This document shows positions 8,567 to 19,400 of a stretch of DNA of 64,000 nt, in pieces. How positions within the stretch are numbered: position 1 is the stretch's first letter; every line of letters begins with the position of its first letter. The position numbers were made by a program, and so were the translations under genes. The notes under the pieces were generated by a model. That model had not been told where the DNA came from and ran no database searches. It saw only the letters and a program-made list of their open reading frames with translations. The stretch covers positions 248,001-312,000 of the forward strand of contig CBDFNO010000012.1 in NCBI GenBank assembly GCA_965250265.1, written 5' to 3'. The DNA is from PRS1 sp965250265. Lineage in GTDB: Bacteria > Bacteroidota > Bacteroidia > Flavobacteriales > Flavobacteriaceae.

Positions 8567-10132
8567 ATGAAAATACTTTCTAAAGAACAGATCTATCAAG
8601 CAGATAAAATAACTGTAGAAAGGCAAAATATTTCTTCAACCGAATTAATGGAACGTGCAGGGACACAAATTTTTAATTGGTTGCATAAACGTATGCAAGG
8701 TGCTCAAGTACCAATTCACATATTTTGTGGCATTGGAAACAATGGTGGAGATGGTTTGGTTTTATCGAGACATTTAATTACCCATGGTTATAATGTGAAA
8801 ACTTATGTAGTTAATTGTAGTGATAAGCGTTCAAAAGATTTTTTAGTCAATTACGATAGAATTAAAAATGTCACAAAAGGTTGGCCAACGCTTTTAAATT
8901 GTAAAGAAGAATTTCCGGAAATAGATAAAGATGATATTATTGTGGATGCTGTTTTTGGTATCGGGTTAAATAGATCTGCTGATGACTGGGTAAAAGAGTT
9001 ATTTCAGCATTTTAAAAAGTCAAAAGCATTTACGGTTTCAATTGATATCCCTTCAGGATTGTATACTGATAAAGTTCCTGAAGATGATGAAGGAGTTGTA
9101 TGGTCGAATTTTACATTAAGTTTTGTATCTCCTAAATTAGTCTTCTTTTTACCTGAAACAGCAAAATTTGTGATACAATGGGATGTTTTGGATATTGGTA
9201 TTGATTTGGAGTATTTAATTGAAATTGAAATTGAAATTGAAGCTGAAGCAGATCTGACAGGAAAATATGATGTTATTCAAATGTATAAACCACGAGATAG
9301 ATTTTCTCATAAAGGACATTTTGGGCATAGTTTAATTGTTGGTGGTAGTTATGGTAAAATAGGCGCTGTTACTTTAGCAAGTAGGGCTGCATTAAGTGCA
9401 GGAGCAGGATTAATTACAACTTATGTCCCTAAATGTGGTTATACTACTTTACAGTCTTCCTTCCCAGAAGCGATGGTTATTACAGACATTAATGATGAAT
9501 TTATTTCTAATATAGATTTTATAATTGAACCAACTGTAATAGGAATTGGAGTAGGACTTGGTACAAATGCAAAAACCATAAATGCTTTTGAGGCATTTTT
9601 AAAACAAAATAAGATTCCATTAGTTATAGATGCTGATGGATTAAATATTCTTTCTAAAAAGAAATCACTATTAAAATTCTTACCAAAGAATACTGTACTA
9701 ACGCCACATCCTAAAGAATTGGAACGTTTGGTTGGTAAATGGAAAGACGATTTTGATAAGCTTTATAAAGTAAAAACGTTTTCAAAAAAGTATAATGTTA
9801 TTATCGTGATAAAAGGAGCAAATAGCATAATCGTTTTTAAAGATAAATTATATGTCAATTCTACTGGAAATCCAGGATTAGCTACGGCTGGAAGCGGTGA
9901 TGTGTTAACAGGCATTATTACAGGATTAATATCTCAAAACTACGCACCACTTGAAGCAACAATTTTTGGAGTGTATTTACATGGCACAGCAGCTGATATT
10001 GCTGTTGAAGACATAAGTTATGAATCGTTAATAGCAAGTCATATTATAGATTATTTGAGTGAAGCCTATATGGATTTATTTGATCCGAATTATGAAACTA
10101 CAGTAGAAGAACATAAGGACACTCCTGAATGA
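8567..10132 (+). CDS. nnr: Bifunctional NAD(P)H-hydrate epimerase / ADP-dependent NAD(P)H-hydrate dehydratase
   Basis: A 521-residue metabolite-repair enzyme. The N-terminal YjeF_N (NnrE) domain, about 1-215, epimerises damaged NAD(P)HX; visible motifs are GIGNNGGDGLVLSRHL and DAVFGIGLNR. The C-terminal ribokinase-like NnrD domain, about 235-505, dehydrates it; visible motifs are GHFGHSLIVGGSYGKIGA, TPHPKELERLVG and the catalytic NPGLATAGSGDVLTG. The linker at about 219-228 is an alternating Ile/Glu-Ala/Glu run encoded by an imperfect six-base tandem repeat (attgaa). It is divergent from the thr operon and is followed by a strong bidirectional terminator. Confidence 0.94.
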   Translation: MKILSKEQIYQADKITVERQNISSTELMERAGTQIFNWLHKRMQGAQVPIHIFCGIGNNGGDGLVLSRHLITHGYNVKTYVVNCSDKRSKDFLVNYDRIKNVTKGWPTLLNCKEEFPEIDKDDIIVDAVFGIGLNRSADDWVKELFQHFKKSKAFTVSIDIPSGLYTDKVPEDDEGVVWSNFTLSFVSPKLVFFLPETAKFVIQWDVLDIGIDLEYLIEIEIEIEAEADLTGKYDVIQMYKPRDRFSHKGHFGHSLIVGGSYGKIGAVTLASRAALSAGAGLITTYVPKCGYTTLQSSFPEAMVITDINDEFISNIDFIIEPTVIGIGVGLGTNAKTINAFEAFLKQNKIPLVIDADGLNILSKKKSLLKFLPKNTVLTPHPKELERLVGKWKDDFDKLYKVKTFSKKYNVIIVIKGANSIIVFKDKLYVNSTGNPGLATAGSGDVLTGIITGLISQNYAPLEATIFGVYLHGTAADIAVEDISYESLIASHIIDYLSEAYMDLFDPNYETTVEEHKDTPE

Positions 10133-10151
10133 GAAAGATCAATAAATATAA

Positions 10152-10173
10152 AAAGCCGCTGGATAGCGGCTTT
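10152..10173. terminator. Bidirectional rho-independent terminator (nnr / TlpA-like gene)
   Basis: A perfect 9-bp stem AAAGCCGCT / AGCGGCTTT with a GGAT loop sits between two convergent genes. The flanking A and T bases let it serve both strands. Confidence 0.85.
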
Positions 10174-10194
10174 CAATATGTTTTTCATTAGTGA

Positions 10195-11583
10195 TTATTT
10201 AATTCCTAACTCTTCAAAAAGTTCAACTAATTTAGGATTAGAAGGTCTTGGCGCATCTGCACTTACAATATTTCCTTCAGGATCCACTAAAATGAATCTT
10301 GGAATCCCTTGTATAGCATAATCAGTTATAAATTTAGATTTCCAGTCATTATCAGCAAATAATTGTACACCACCCAAATCTTTATCATTTACCATTTTTG
10401 TCCAAGCTTCATGATCTTTAGCTCTATCAATAGATGTACTAACAAACTCTATATTTTTCCCATGGTAACTTTTCTCAACTTCTTTTAGATAAGGTATTTC
10501 ACGTTTACAAGGACCACACCATGTTGCCCAAACATCTACGTATACATATTTACCTTTTAAATCTACAAGAGATGTTTCTCCTCCTTTATGGTTTTCATAA
10601 TTTGTAAATACTGGAGATGGATTACCTTTCACCAAATCTTTTACTTTTTCATATGTCGCTTTTATTTTCTCTTTGGAGACTTCATCGGTAGAATTTTCAA
10701 CAAAAAACTCATAAACACTCTTCATATTTGAATTTCCTGGGCTAACTAAAAAACCACCCAAATAACTTATTACTTCATTTTTTAAAGCAGTAATTTTAAT
10801 ATCCTTTATAGTACTTAATTGTTCAACCGATGCATTTTGATAATCATCACCAATGGTTTTGAATAAATCATCTATTACTTTACCAAAAGCCATTTGCTTA
10901 TACGATGCTGACATTTTATACGCATTAGCGTCATCAAAAGTTATATTTTTAAAAGCTTCTGGGAAAAATCCTTCTGAAGCTTTAAAATCTTTCTTTTTTA
11001 CATAATATGCATGACTTCGCTCATAGCTATTTAATAAAGCATAGCTATCATATTCAAGATTTTTAGTTTCTGTAGCAACAAAATCTTCGTTTGCATATTC
11101 TAAACTATTTAAAGCTTCAGAATTGCTATCTTTAATAGTATTAACTTTTTGTTTGAAAGCTTCTTCATCTAAACCAAAGAATTCATTACTGGTACCTCTA
11201 AGCGTTTCAATATTCAAATATTTAGTAGCTAAATAGTTGTTTTCTATTGCACCTTCGCCTGTATATTTGATAGTTTCATCAAACTCTTTGGTGTCAATTG
11301 CAAGATTTAAATTATTCCCATTTTTCAGATAAATTGTAGTACTCTCTCTGCCAATACTTAAATTATAAAAACCAGTTTCTGCAAGTTTTAAAGTATCAGA
11401 AAAAGTCCCGTCAGCATTAATAGTAATTTCTTGATTAAAATTTATTCCTTTTAATATAGCTTTATCAGAATTCCCATTTTCAACTTTACCTGAGAATAAA
11501 GCATAATCTCTTTTGGGTTCATTTTTGCATGCAATTATTGTGATTGAAATTGCAAATAACAATAATAGTTTCTTCATTTCCAT
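10195..11583 (-). CDS. TlpA-like thioredoxin-fold lipoprotein (DUF4369-type N-terminus)
   Basis: A 462-residue periplasm-facing thiol-disulfide protein. The N-terminus is a lipoprotein signal with lipobox IIAC, so C19 is the likely lipidated residue. A second ATG two codons in (11577) is an equally good start. Residues about 25-110 form a beta-rich DUF4369-like domain. A mostly helical middle region follows, and a C-terminal AhpC/TSA-TlpA redoxin domain contains WATWCGPC (C356, C359). The cis-proline motif GIPRFILVDPEG supports a working thioredoxin fold. Relatives act in reduction of envelope cysteines or cytochrome c maturation; the specific partner here is unknown. It is convergent with nnr across a shared terminator. 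Confidence 0.88.
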   Translation of the reverse strand: MEMKKLLLLFAISITIIACKNEPKRDYALFSGKVENGNSDKAILKGINFNQEITINADGTFSDTLKLAETGFYNLSIGRESTTIYLKNGNNLNLAIDTKEFDETIKYTGEGAIENNYLATKYLNIETLRGTSNEFFGLDEEAFKQKVNTIKDSNSEALNSLEYANEDFVATETKNLEYDSYALLNSYERSHAYYVKKKDFKASEGFFPEAFKNITFDDANAYKMSASYKQMAFGKVIDDLFKTIGDDYQNASVEQLSTIKDIKITALKNEVISYLGGFLVSPGNSNMKSVYEFFVENSTDEVSKEKIKATYEKVKDLVKGNPSPVFTNYENHKGGETSLVDLKGKYVYVDVWATWCGPCKREIPYLKEVEKSYHGKNIEFVSTSIDRAKDHEAWTKMVNDKDLGGVQLFADNDWKSKFITDYAIQGIPRFILVDPEGNIVSADAPRPSNPKLVELFEELGIK

Positions 11584-11704
11584 AGCTGTTTTTAAGTTTT
11601 AAAAAATCAAAAATAAAATAATTGAAATTAATTACATTATAATTAACATTTATTTGGATATAATTTTATGAATGCTGAATTTTGAGACCATAATCTAATC
11701 TTTA

Positions 11705-13216
11705 ATGGAAGCATATCATTATATATCGACAAAGCCACTTGATTTAATTAGCATTAGTGATTTAATAATAACCAACAGACAACTAAAATTATCTGAAGAA
11801 GCAATTTCTAAAATTGAAAAATGTAGAAGCTATTTAGATAAAAAAATAGAAAGTGACGAAACTCCCATTTATGGAATCAATACTGGGTTTGGATCCTTGT
11901 ATAATGTTAAAATTTCATCAAAAAACCTCACAAAATTACAGGAGAATTTAATGATGTCTCACGCTTGTGGAACTGGAGAGTTAGTGCCACAAAAGATTGT
12001 AAAACTTATGTTATTGTTAAAAGTACAATCGTTGAGTTTTGGTCACAGTGGTGTGCAATTAAAAACTGTTAATCGTCTTATTGATTTTTACAATAACGAC
12101 ATTTTCCCAATAGTTTATACACAAGGGTCACTTGGTGCTTCAGGAGATTTAGCTCCTTTAGCACATTTGTCTTTACCACTTATAGGAAAGGGAAAAGTTT
12201 GGTTTGAGGGGAAAATTATTGAAGCAAGTAAAATTCTAGCTAAATTTAATTGGAAACCAATCACACTCAAATCAAAAGAGGGTTTGGCATTGTTGAACGG
12301 AACTCAGTTTATGAGTGCTTACGGAATTGACTTAATGTTAAAATCTTATAAATTATCTTACCTGGCCGATTTAATTGGAGCGATTTCATTAGATGCTTAT
12401 GATGGTAGAATAGAACCTTTTGACGAGTTAGTACAATTAGTGAGACCGCATAATGGACAGATTAAAACTGCTGAACGCATTAGAGAATTTTTAATAGGAA
12501 GCCAGCTTATTACTCGAGAGAAAAAACACGTTCAAGACCCTTATTCATTTAGATGCATGCCACAAGTACATGGGGCAACCAAAGACACATTGGCGTTTGT
12601 TGAAAAAACATTTGTAACCGAAATAAATTCAGTTACAGATAACCCAAACATATTTATTGGAGAAGATAAAATTATTTCTGGAGGTAATTTTCATGGGCAA
12701 CCGTTAGCACTAGCTCTAGATTACTTAAAAATTGCAATGGCCGAGCTTGGAAACATTTCAGAACGAAGAACTTTCCAGTTAGTGTCAGGATCTCGTGAAT
12801 TACCAAATTTTCTTGTAGATAATCCAGGATTAAACTCTGGTTTAATGATTCCTCAATATACTGCTGCAAGTATAGTTAGTGCTAATAAACAATTGTCAAC
12901 TCCAGCAAGTGTTGATTCTATTGTCTCTTCTAATGGACAAGAGGACCATGTAAGTATGGGGGCAAATGCAGCCACACAAGCCTTACAACTTGTAAATAAT
13001 GTGGAGCGTATTTTAGCAATCGAATTATTTAACGCATCACAAGCATTAGAGTTAAGGACACCATTATTATCTTCAGAGTTTGTTCAATCCCTATTAAATA
13101 TTTATCGGGAAGAAGTTCCTTTTGTTAATGAAGATAGAATATTACACAACGACATTAAAAATTCTATCGAATTTATTAGAAATCTTCAAATTGATATAAG
13201 CGAATTATACCAATAA
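11705..13216 (+). CDS. hutH: Histidine ammonia-lyase
   Basis: A 503-residue MIO-dependent lyase converting histidine to urocanate. The MIO triad Ala145-Ser146-Gly147 lies in GSLGASGDLAPLAHL, and YGINTGFG (from Y56) carries the catalytic tyrosine region. GLALLNGTQ and the later QEDHVSMGANAA motif are also typical. The length is usual for HutH. No hutU, hutI or hutG neighbours are present, so it is an isolated hut gene here. A tyrosine or phenylalanine ammonia-lyase is possible in principle but less likely. The gene ends 120 bases before the -7 box of the large T9SS gene downstream. Confidence 0.92.
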   Translation: MEAYHYISTKPLDLISISDLIITNRQLKLSEEAISKIEKCRSYLDKKIESDETPIYGINTGFGSLYNVKISSKNLTKLQENLMMSHACGTGELVPQKIVKLMLLLKVQSLSFGHSGVQLKTVNRLIDFYNNDIFPIVYTQGSLGASGDLAPLAHLSLPLIGKGKVWFEGKIIEASKILAKFNWKPITLKSKEGLALLNGTQFMSAYGIDLMLKSYKLSYLADLIGAISLDAYDGRIEPFDELVQLVRPHNGQIKTAERIREFLIGSQLITREKKHVQDPYSFRCMPQVHGATKDTLAFVEKTFVTEINSVTDNPNIFIGEDKIISGGNFHGQPLALALDYLKIAMAELGNISERRTFQLVSGSRELPNFLVDNPGLNSGLMIPQYTAASIVSANKQLSTPASVDSIVSSNGQEDHVSMGANAATQALQLVNNVERILAIELFNASQALELRTPLLSSEFVQSLLNIYREEVPFVNEDRILHNDIKNSIEFIRNLQIDISELYQ

Positions 13217-13224
13217 AATTGCAG

Positions 13225-13232
13225 TTCATCGA
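13225..13232 (+). promoter_or_regulatory. TTCATCGA element upstream of large T9SS gene 1
   Basis: TTCATCGA lies just after hutH. The same octamer precedes the other three T9SS genes in this window (22428-22435, and on the minus strand 27830-27837 and 30173-30180). It is a candidate shared regulatory site. Distances to the start codons differ (about 75-280 bases), so the assignment is tentative. Confidence 0.25.
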
Positions 13233-13334
13233 AATGTTAAGATTTTTTTATGATTCTTAAAAGAAAAAGGTAACTTTGATATTAAGAAGTGAATTTTCTG
13301 CTTCTTGTTTAATAGCACTTTTTTTGATTGATGG

Positions 13335-13342
13335 TACATTTG
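13335..13342 (+). promoter_or_regulatory. -7 promoter box for large T9SS gene 1
   Basis: TACATTTG matches the Bacteroidota -7 consensus exactly. It implies a 5' untranslated leader of about 150 bases before the start codon. I find no good TTTG at the standard 19-base spacing upstream. Confidence 0.4.
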
Positions 13343-13393
13343 ATTAATAGCAATTAAATGCCTCTATTCTACTTTTAATTTAACACTCTTATG
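13342..13393 (+). promoter_or_regulatory. Leader segment shared with the paralogous gene (see 22525-22572)
   Basis: Beginning GATTAATAGCAA and running through AAATGCCTC, this segment is closely similar to 22525-22572 upstream of the second large T9SS gene. Similarity falls away further downstream but returns just before the start codon. Both copies contain a tiny ATG-CCT ORF: six codons here (MPLFYF, 13358-13378) and seven in the other (MPQSYYN). The conservation may simply reflect gene duplication. Confidence 0.45.
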
Positions 13394-13495
13394 TTAGATC
13401 AAATTTGCTTGTTGCAAAGTTGACACTAGACCCTCATCTACGGTACTTCTTATTTATTGTTATGTTAACGCATTTATTAATTAATCTAAAATGTT

Positions 13496-16400
13496 ATGTT
13501 AATGTACAAATTTACCCAACTAACAAAAACGAGTAACTTTTGCAGTTGCTGGTTGAACTTAAAAAAATTAGTAAAAAGTATAACAGGCTTTATGGTTGTT
13601 ATGCTTTTTTTATTGTCTGTAAATAATTTGCAGGCACAAGAAGTACCTTGTATTGATGGTAATACTATTGATTGGGGTCTTCCTTCAGTAACTGGTCATC
13701 CAAGTTATTCTTATGTTGCTGATGACATTACGGGCAATCAGGATGATGCTTATCATACAAATGCCAAGGATATTCATGATTTTGGGCCAGGAGGCAACGA
13801 ATGGACATTAACCTCGGTATTGAATAAAGGTAATATTATGAATGCTGCTGCACTCGTAGCAGTAGCACCTCCTGCAGATCCAGGGTCGGGCTGTGTGATT
13901 CCATTACCGGATGGCAGTGGTGATTTTGAATATACACCAGGAAATACATATCTTTTCTTTGCTGGTGATAGAAGAGAAAAAAATGGAACCGCCTTTATGG
14001 GGTTTTGGTTCTTAATAAATGGTACTGCTCCTGTAGGCATTGGTGGCGGTGAATTTGAACCTGAACATCATGATGATGATTTATTGGTACTCGCTAATTT
14101 TTCAAAAGGAGCAAAGTTTGCCGATATTTTAATATATAAGTGGGATGGTGGTGCACTTACAGATATTACTAATACTACAACAGGTCTTGCAGCTCAAAAT
14201 AATCAAGAAGATGCTGTTGATGTTCCTACACCTTGGGAAGGAAATGTTAAACCTGGTCAAATAGATTATCAACAATACGAGTTTTATGAAGGCGTAATAG
14301 ATTTAACAACTGTATTTGACCTTGTAGCAGATCCAACATTACTTTGTAATGCTGCTTGGATGTTAGAAACAAGATCTTCAGTTCAATTAACTGCTAAATT
14401 AAAAGATTATGCAGCAGGGAGCTTCAATTTATCACCAACTGTAGAAGTAAGTGATGATACAGTTTGTGTGGGAGATTCTGCTAGTTTAACTGCTACGGTT
14501 AAGCAAGGTGAAATGGTTATTGCAGACCCTGTTGCCGATGGATATACTTTTATCTGGTCTGGACCTGGAAATTTTTCTGGTCAAGGTACAGCAACAATTA
14601 CTTTCGATCCGGCAGCGTTATCAGATGCTGGCACCTATAGTGTAGCTGTAATGAGCCCTAATAATTGTCCGCCTACTGATGATAATCCTGAAGGAACTTT
14701 AACAGTAAACGGATTATCTACAGTTTCCTGTCCAAATGAAGTTACAGTAAGTTCCTGTGATTATGCCAATCAGGGAGAAGTAGATTCAGCCTTTAGCACT
14801 TGGTTAGATGGTTTTACATATAATGCTCAAGTTGGGGCGATTGTAACATATAAAGTAAATGGAAATGATGTTAACGATCTTAATAATGTTACACCACCTG
14901 ATGTTTGTGGAGGAAGTGTAAATGTAATGATAACGATTACTGATGACTGCGGACAAGACAGTTGTAATCAATCATTTAGTGTAACAGCAGGCGCACAAGT
15001 AGATGTAGCTGGTCCAGAAGATGATGAGACAGGAGCATGTAATTATGCAGATGATGCAGCTTTACAAGCAGCTTATACAGCATGGTTAGCAGAGTTCGTT
15101 ACAAATGAAAATGGCTGTGGTGATGATGGTGCTTTCACAGGAGATGTACCAGCAGCAGACATGAGTATTTGTTTAAGTGGATCTATTTCATTGACATATA
15201 GTGCAGACGATGGATGTACAAATGATTCAGTAAGTGCAACTTTCGGTTGGACACAAGGCGCACAAGTAGATGTAGCTGGTCCAGAAGATGATGAGACAGG
15301 AGCATGTAATTATGCAGATGATGCAGCTTTACAAGCAGCTTATACAGCATGGTTAGCAGAGTTCGTTACAAATGAAAATGGCTGTGGCGATGATGGTGCT
15401 TTCACAGGAGATGTACCAGCAGCAGACATGAGTATTTGTTTAAGTGGATCTATTTCATTGACATATAGTGCAGACGATGGATGTACAAATGATTCAGTAA
15501 GTGCAACTTTCGGTTGGACACAAGGCGCACAAGTAGATGTAGCTGGTCCAGAAGATGATGAGACAGGAGCATGTAATTATGCAGATGATGCAGCTTTACA
15601 AGCAGCTTATACAGCATGGTTAGCAGAGTTCGTTACAAATGAAAATGGCTGTGGCGATGATGGTGCTTTCACAGGAGATGTACCAGCAGCAGACATGAGT
15701 ATTTGTTTAAGTGGATCTATTTCATTGACATATAGTGCAGACGATGGATGTACAAATGATTCAGTAAGTGCAACTTTCGGTTGGACACAAGGCGCACAAG
15801 TAGATGTAGCTGGTCCAGAAGATGATGAGACAGGAGCATGTAATTATGCAGATGATGCAGCTTTACAAGCAGCTTATACAGCATGGTTAGCAGAGTTCGT
15901 TACAAATGAAAATGGCTGTGGTGATGATGGTGCTTTCACAGGAGATGTACCAGCAGCAGACATGAGTATTTGTTTAAGTGGATCTATTTCATTGACATAT
16001 AGTGCAGACGATGGATGTACAAATGATTCAGTAAGTGCAACTTTCGGTTGGACACAAGGCGCACAAGTAGATGTAGCTGGTCCAGAAGATGATGAGACAG
16101 GAGCATGTAATTATGCAGATGATGCAGCTTTACAAGCAGCTTATACAGCATGGTTAGCAGAGTTCGTTACAAATGAAAATGGCTGTGGCGATGATGGTGC
16201 TTTCACAGGAGATGTACCAGCAGCAGACATGAGTATTTGTTTAAGTGGATCTATTTCATTGACATATAGTGCAGACGATGGATGTACAAATGATTCAGTA
16301 AGTGCAACTTTCGGTTGGACACAAGGCGCACAAGTAGATGTAGCTGGTCCAGAAGATGATGAGACAGGAGCATGTAATTATGCAGATGATGCAGCTTTAC

Positions 16401-19400
16401 AAGCAGCTTATACAGCATGGTTAGCAGAGTTCGTTACAAATGAAAATGGCTGTGGCGATGATGGTGCTTTCACAGGAGATGTACCAGCAGCAGACATGAG
16501 TATTTGTTTAAGTGGATCTATTTCATTGACATATAGTGCAGACGATGGATGTACAAATGATTCAGTAAGTGCAACTTTCGGTTGGACACAAGGCGCACAA
16601 GTAGATGTAGCTGGTCCAGAAGATGATGAGACAGGAGCATGTAATTATGCAGATGATGCAGCTTTACAAGCAGCTTATACAGCATGGTTAGCAGAGTTCG
16701 TTACAAATGAAAATGGCTGTGGCGATGATGGTGCTTTCACAGGAGATGTACCAGCAGCAGACATGAGTATTTGTTTAAGTGGATCTATTTCATTGACATA
16801 TAGTGCAGACGATGGATGTACAAATGATTCAGTAAGTGCAACTTTCGGTTGGACACAAGGCGCACAAGTAGATGTAGCTGGTCCAGAAGATGATGAGACA
16901 GGAGCATGTAATTATGCAGATGATGCAGCTTTACAAGCAGCTTATACAGCATGGTTAGCAGAGTTCGTTACAAATGAAAATGGCTGTGGTGATGATGGTG
17001 CTTTCACAGGAGATGTACCAGCAGCAGACATGAGTATTTGTTTAAGTGGATCTATTTCATTGACATATAGTGCAGACGATGGATGTACAAATGATTCAGT
17101 AAGTGCAACTTTCGGTTGGACACAAGGCGCACAAGTAGATGTAGCTGGTCCAGAAGATGATGAGACAGGAGCATGTAATTATGCAGATGATGCAGCTTTA
17201 CAAGCAGCTTATACAGCATGGTTAGCAGAGTTCGTTACAAATGAAAATGGCTGTGGCGATGATGGTGCTTTCACAGGAGATGTACCAGCAGCAGACATGA
17301 GTATTTGTTTAAGTGGATCTATTTCATTGACATATAGTGCAGACGATGGATGTACAAATGATTCAGTAAGTGCAACTTTCGGTTGGACACAAGGCGCACA
17401 AGTAGATGTAGCTGGTCCAGAAGATGATGAGACAGGAGCATGTAATTATGCAGATGATGCAGCTTTACAAGCAGCTTATACAGCATGGTTAGCAGAGTTC
17501 GTTACAAATGAAAATGGCTGTGGCGATGATGGTGCTTTCACAGGAGATGTACCAGCAGCAGACATGAGTATTTGTTTAAGTGGATCTATTTCATTGACAT
17601 ATAGTGCAGACGATGGATGTACAAATGATTCAGTAAGTGCAACTTTCGGTTGGACACAAGGCGCACAAGTAGATGTAGCTGGTCCAGAAGATGATGAGAC
17701 AGGAGCATGTAATTATGCAGATGATGCAGCTTTACAAGCAGCTTATACAGCATGGTTAGCAGAGTTCGTTACAAATGAAAATGGCTGTGGTGATGATGGT
17801 GCTTTCACAGGAGATGTACCAGCAGCAGACATGAGTATTTGTTTAAGTGGATCTATTTCATTGACATATAGTGCAGACGATGGATGTACAAATGATTCAG
17901 TAAGTGCAACTTTCGGTTGGACACAAGGCGCACAAGTAGATGTAGCTGGTCCAGAAGATGATGAGACAGGAGCATGTAATTATGCAGATGATGCAGCTTT
18001 ACAAGCAGCTTATACAGCATGGTTAGCAGAGTTCGTTACAAATGAAAATGGCTGTGGCGATGATGGTGCTTTCACAGGAGATGTACCAGCAGCAGACATG
18101 AGTATTTGTTTAAGTGGATCTATTTCATTGACATATAGTGCAGACGATGGATGTACAAATGATTCAGTAAGTGCAACTTTCGGTTGGACACAAGGCGCAC
18201 AAGTAGATGTAGCTGGTCCAGAAGATGATGAGACAGGAGCATGTAATTATGCAGATGATGCAGCTTTACAAGCAGCTTATACAGCATGGTTAGCAGAGTT
18301 CGTTACAAATGAAAATGGCTGTGGCGATGATGGTGCTTTCACAGGAGATGTACCAGCAGCAGACATGAGTATTTGTTTAAGTGGATCTATTTCATTGACA
18401 TATAGTGCAGACGATGGATGTACAAATGATTCAGTAAGTGCAACTTTCGGTTGGACACAAGGCGCACAAGTAGATGTAGCTGGTCCAGAAGATGATGAGA
18501 CAGGAGCATGTAATTATGCAGATGATGCAGCTTTACAAGCAGCTTATACAGCATGGTTAGCAGAGTTCGTTACAAATGAAAATGGCTGTGGCGATGATGG
18601 TGCTTTCACAGGAGATGTACCAGCAGCAGACATGAGTATTTGTTTAAGTGGATCTATTTCATTGACATATAGTGCAGACGATGGATGTACAAATGATTCA
18701 GTAAGTGCAACTTTCGGTTGGACACAAGGCGCACAAGTAGATGTAGCTGGTCCAGAAGATGATGAGACAGGAGCATGTAATTATGCAGATGATGCAGCTT
18801 TACAAGCAGCTTATACAGCATGGTTAGCAGAGTTCGTTACAAATGAAAATGGCTGTGGCGATGATGGTGCTTTCACAGGAGATGTACCAGCAGCAGACAT
18901 GAGTATTTGTTTAAGTGGATCTATTTCATTGACATATAGTGCAGACGATGGATGTACAAATGATTCAGTAAGTGCAACTTTCGGTTGGACACAAGGCGCA
19001 CAAGTAGATGTAGCTGGTCCAGAAGATGATGAGACAGGAGCATGTAATTATGCAGATGATGCAGCTTTACAAGCAGCTTATACAGCATGGTTAGCAGAGT
19101 TCGTTACAAATGAAAATGGCTGTGGCGATGATGGTGCTTTCACAGGAGATGTACCAGCAGCAGACATGAGTATTTGTTTAAGTGGATCTATTTCATTGAC
19201 ATATAGTGCAGACGATGGATGTACAAATGATTCAGTAAGTGCAACTTTCGGTTGGACACAAGGCGCACAAGTAGATGTAGCTGGTCCAGAAGATGATGAG
19301 ACAGGAGCATGTAATTATGCAGATGATGCAGCTTTACAAGCAGCTTATACAGCATGGTTAGCAGAGTTCGTTACAAATGAAAATGGCTGTGGCGATGATG

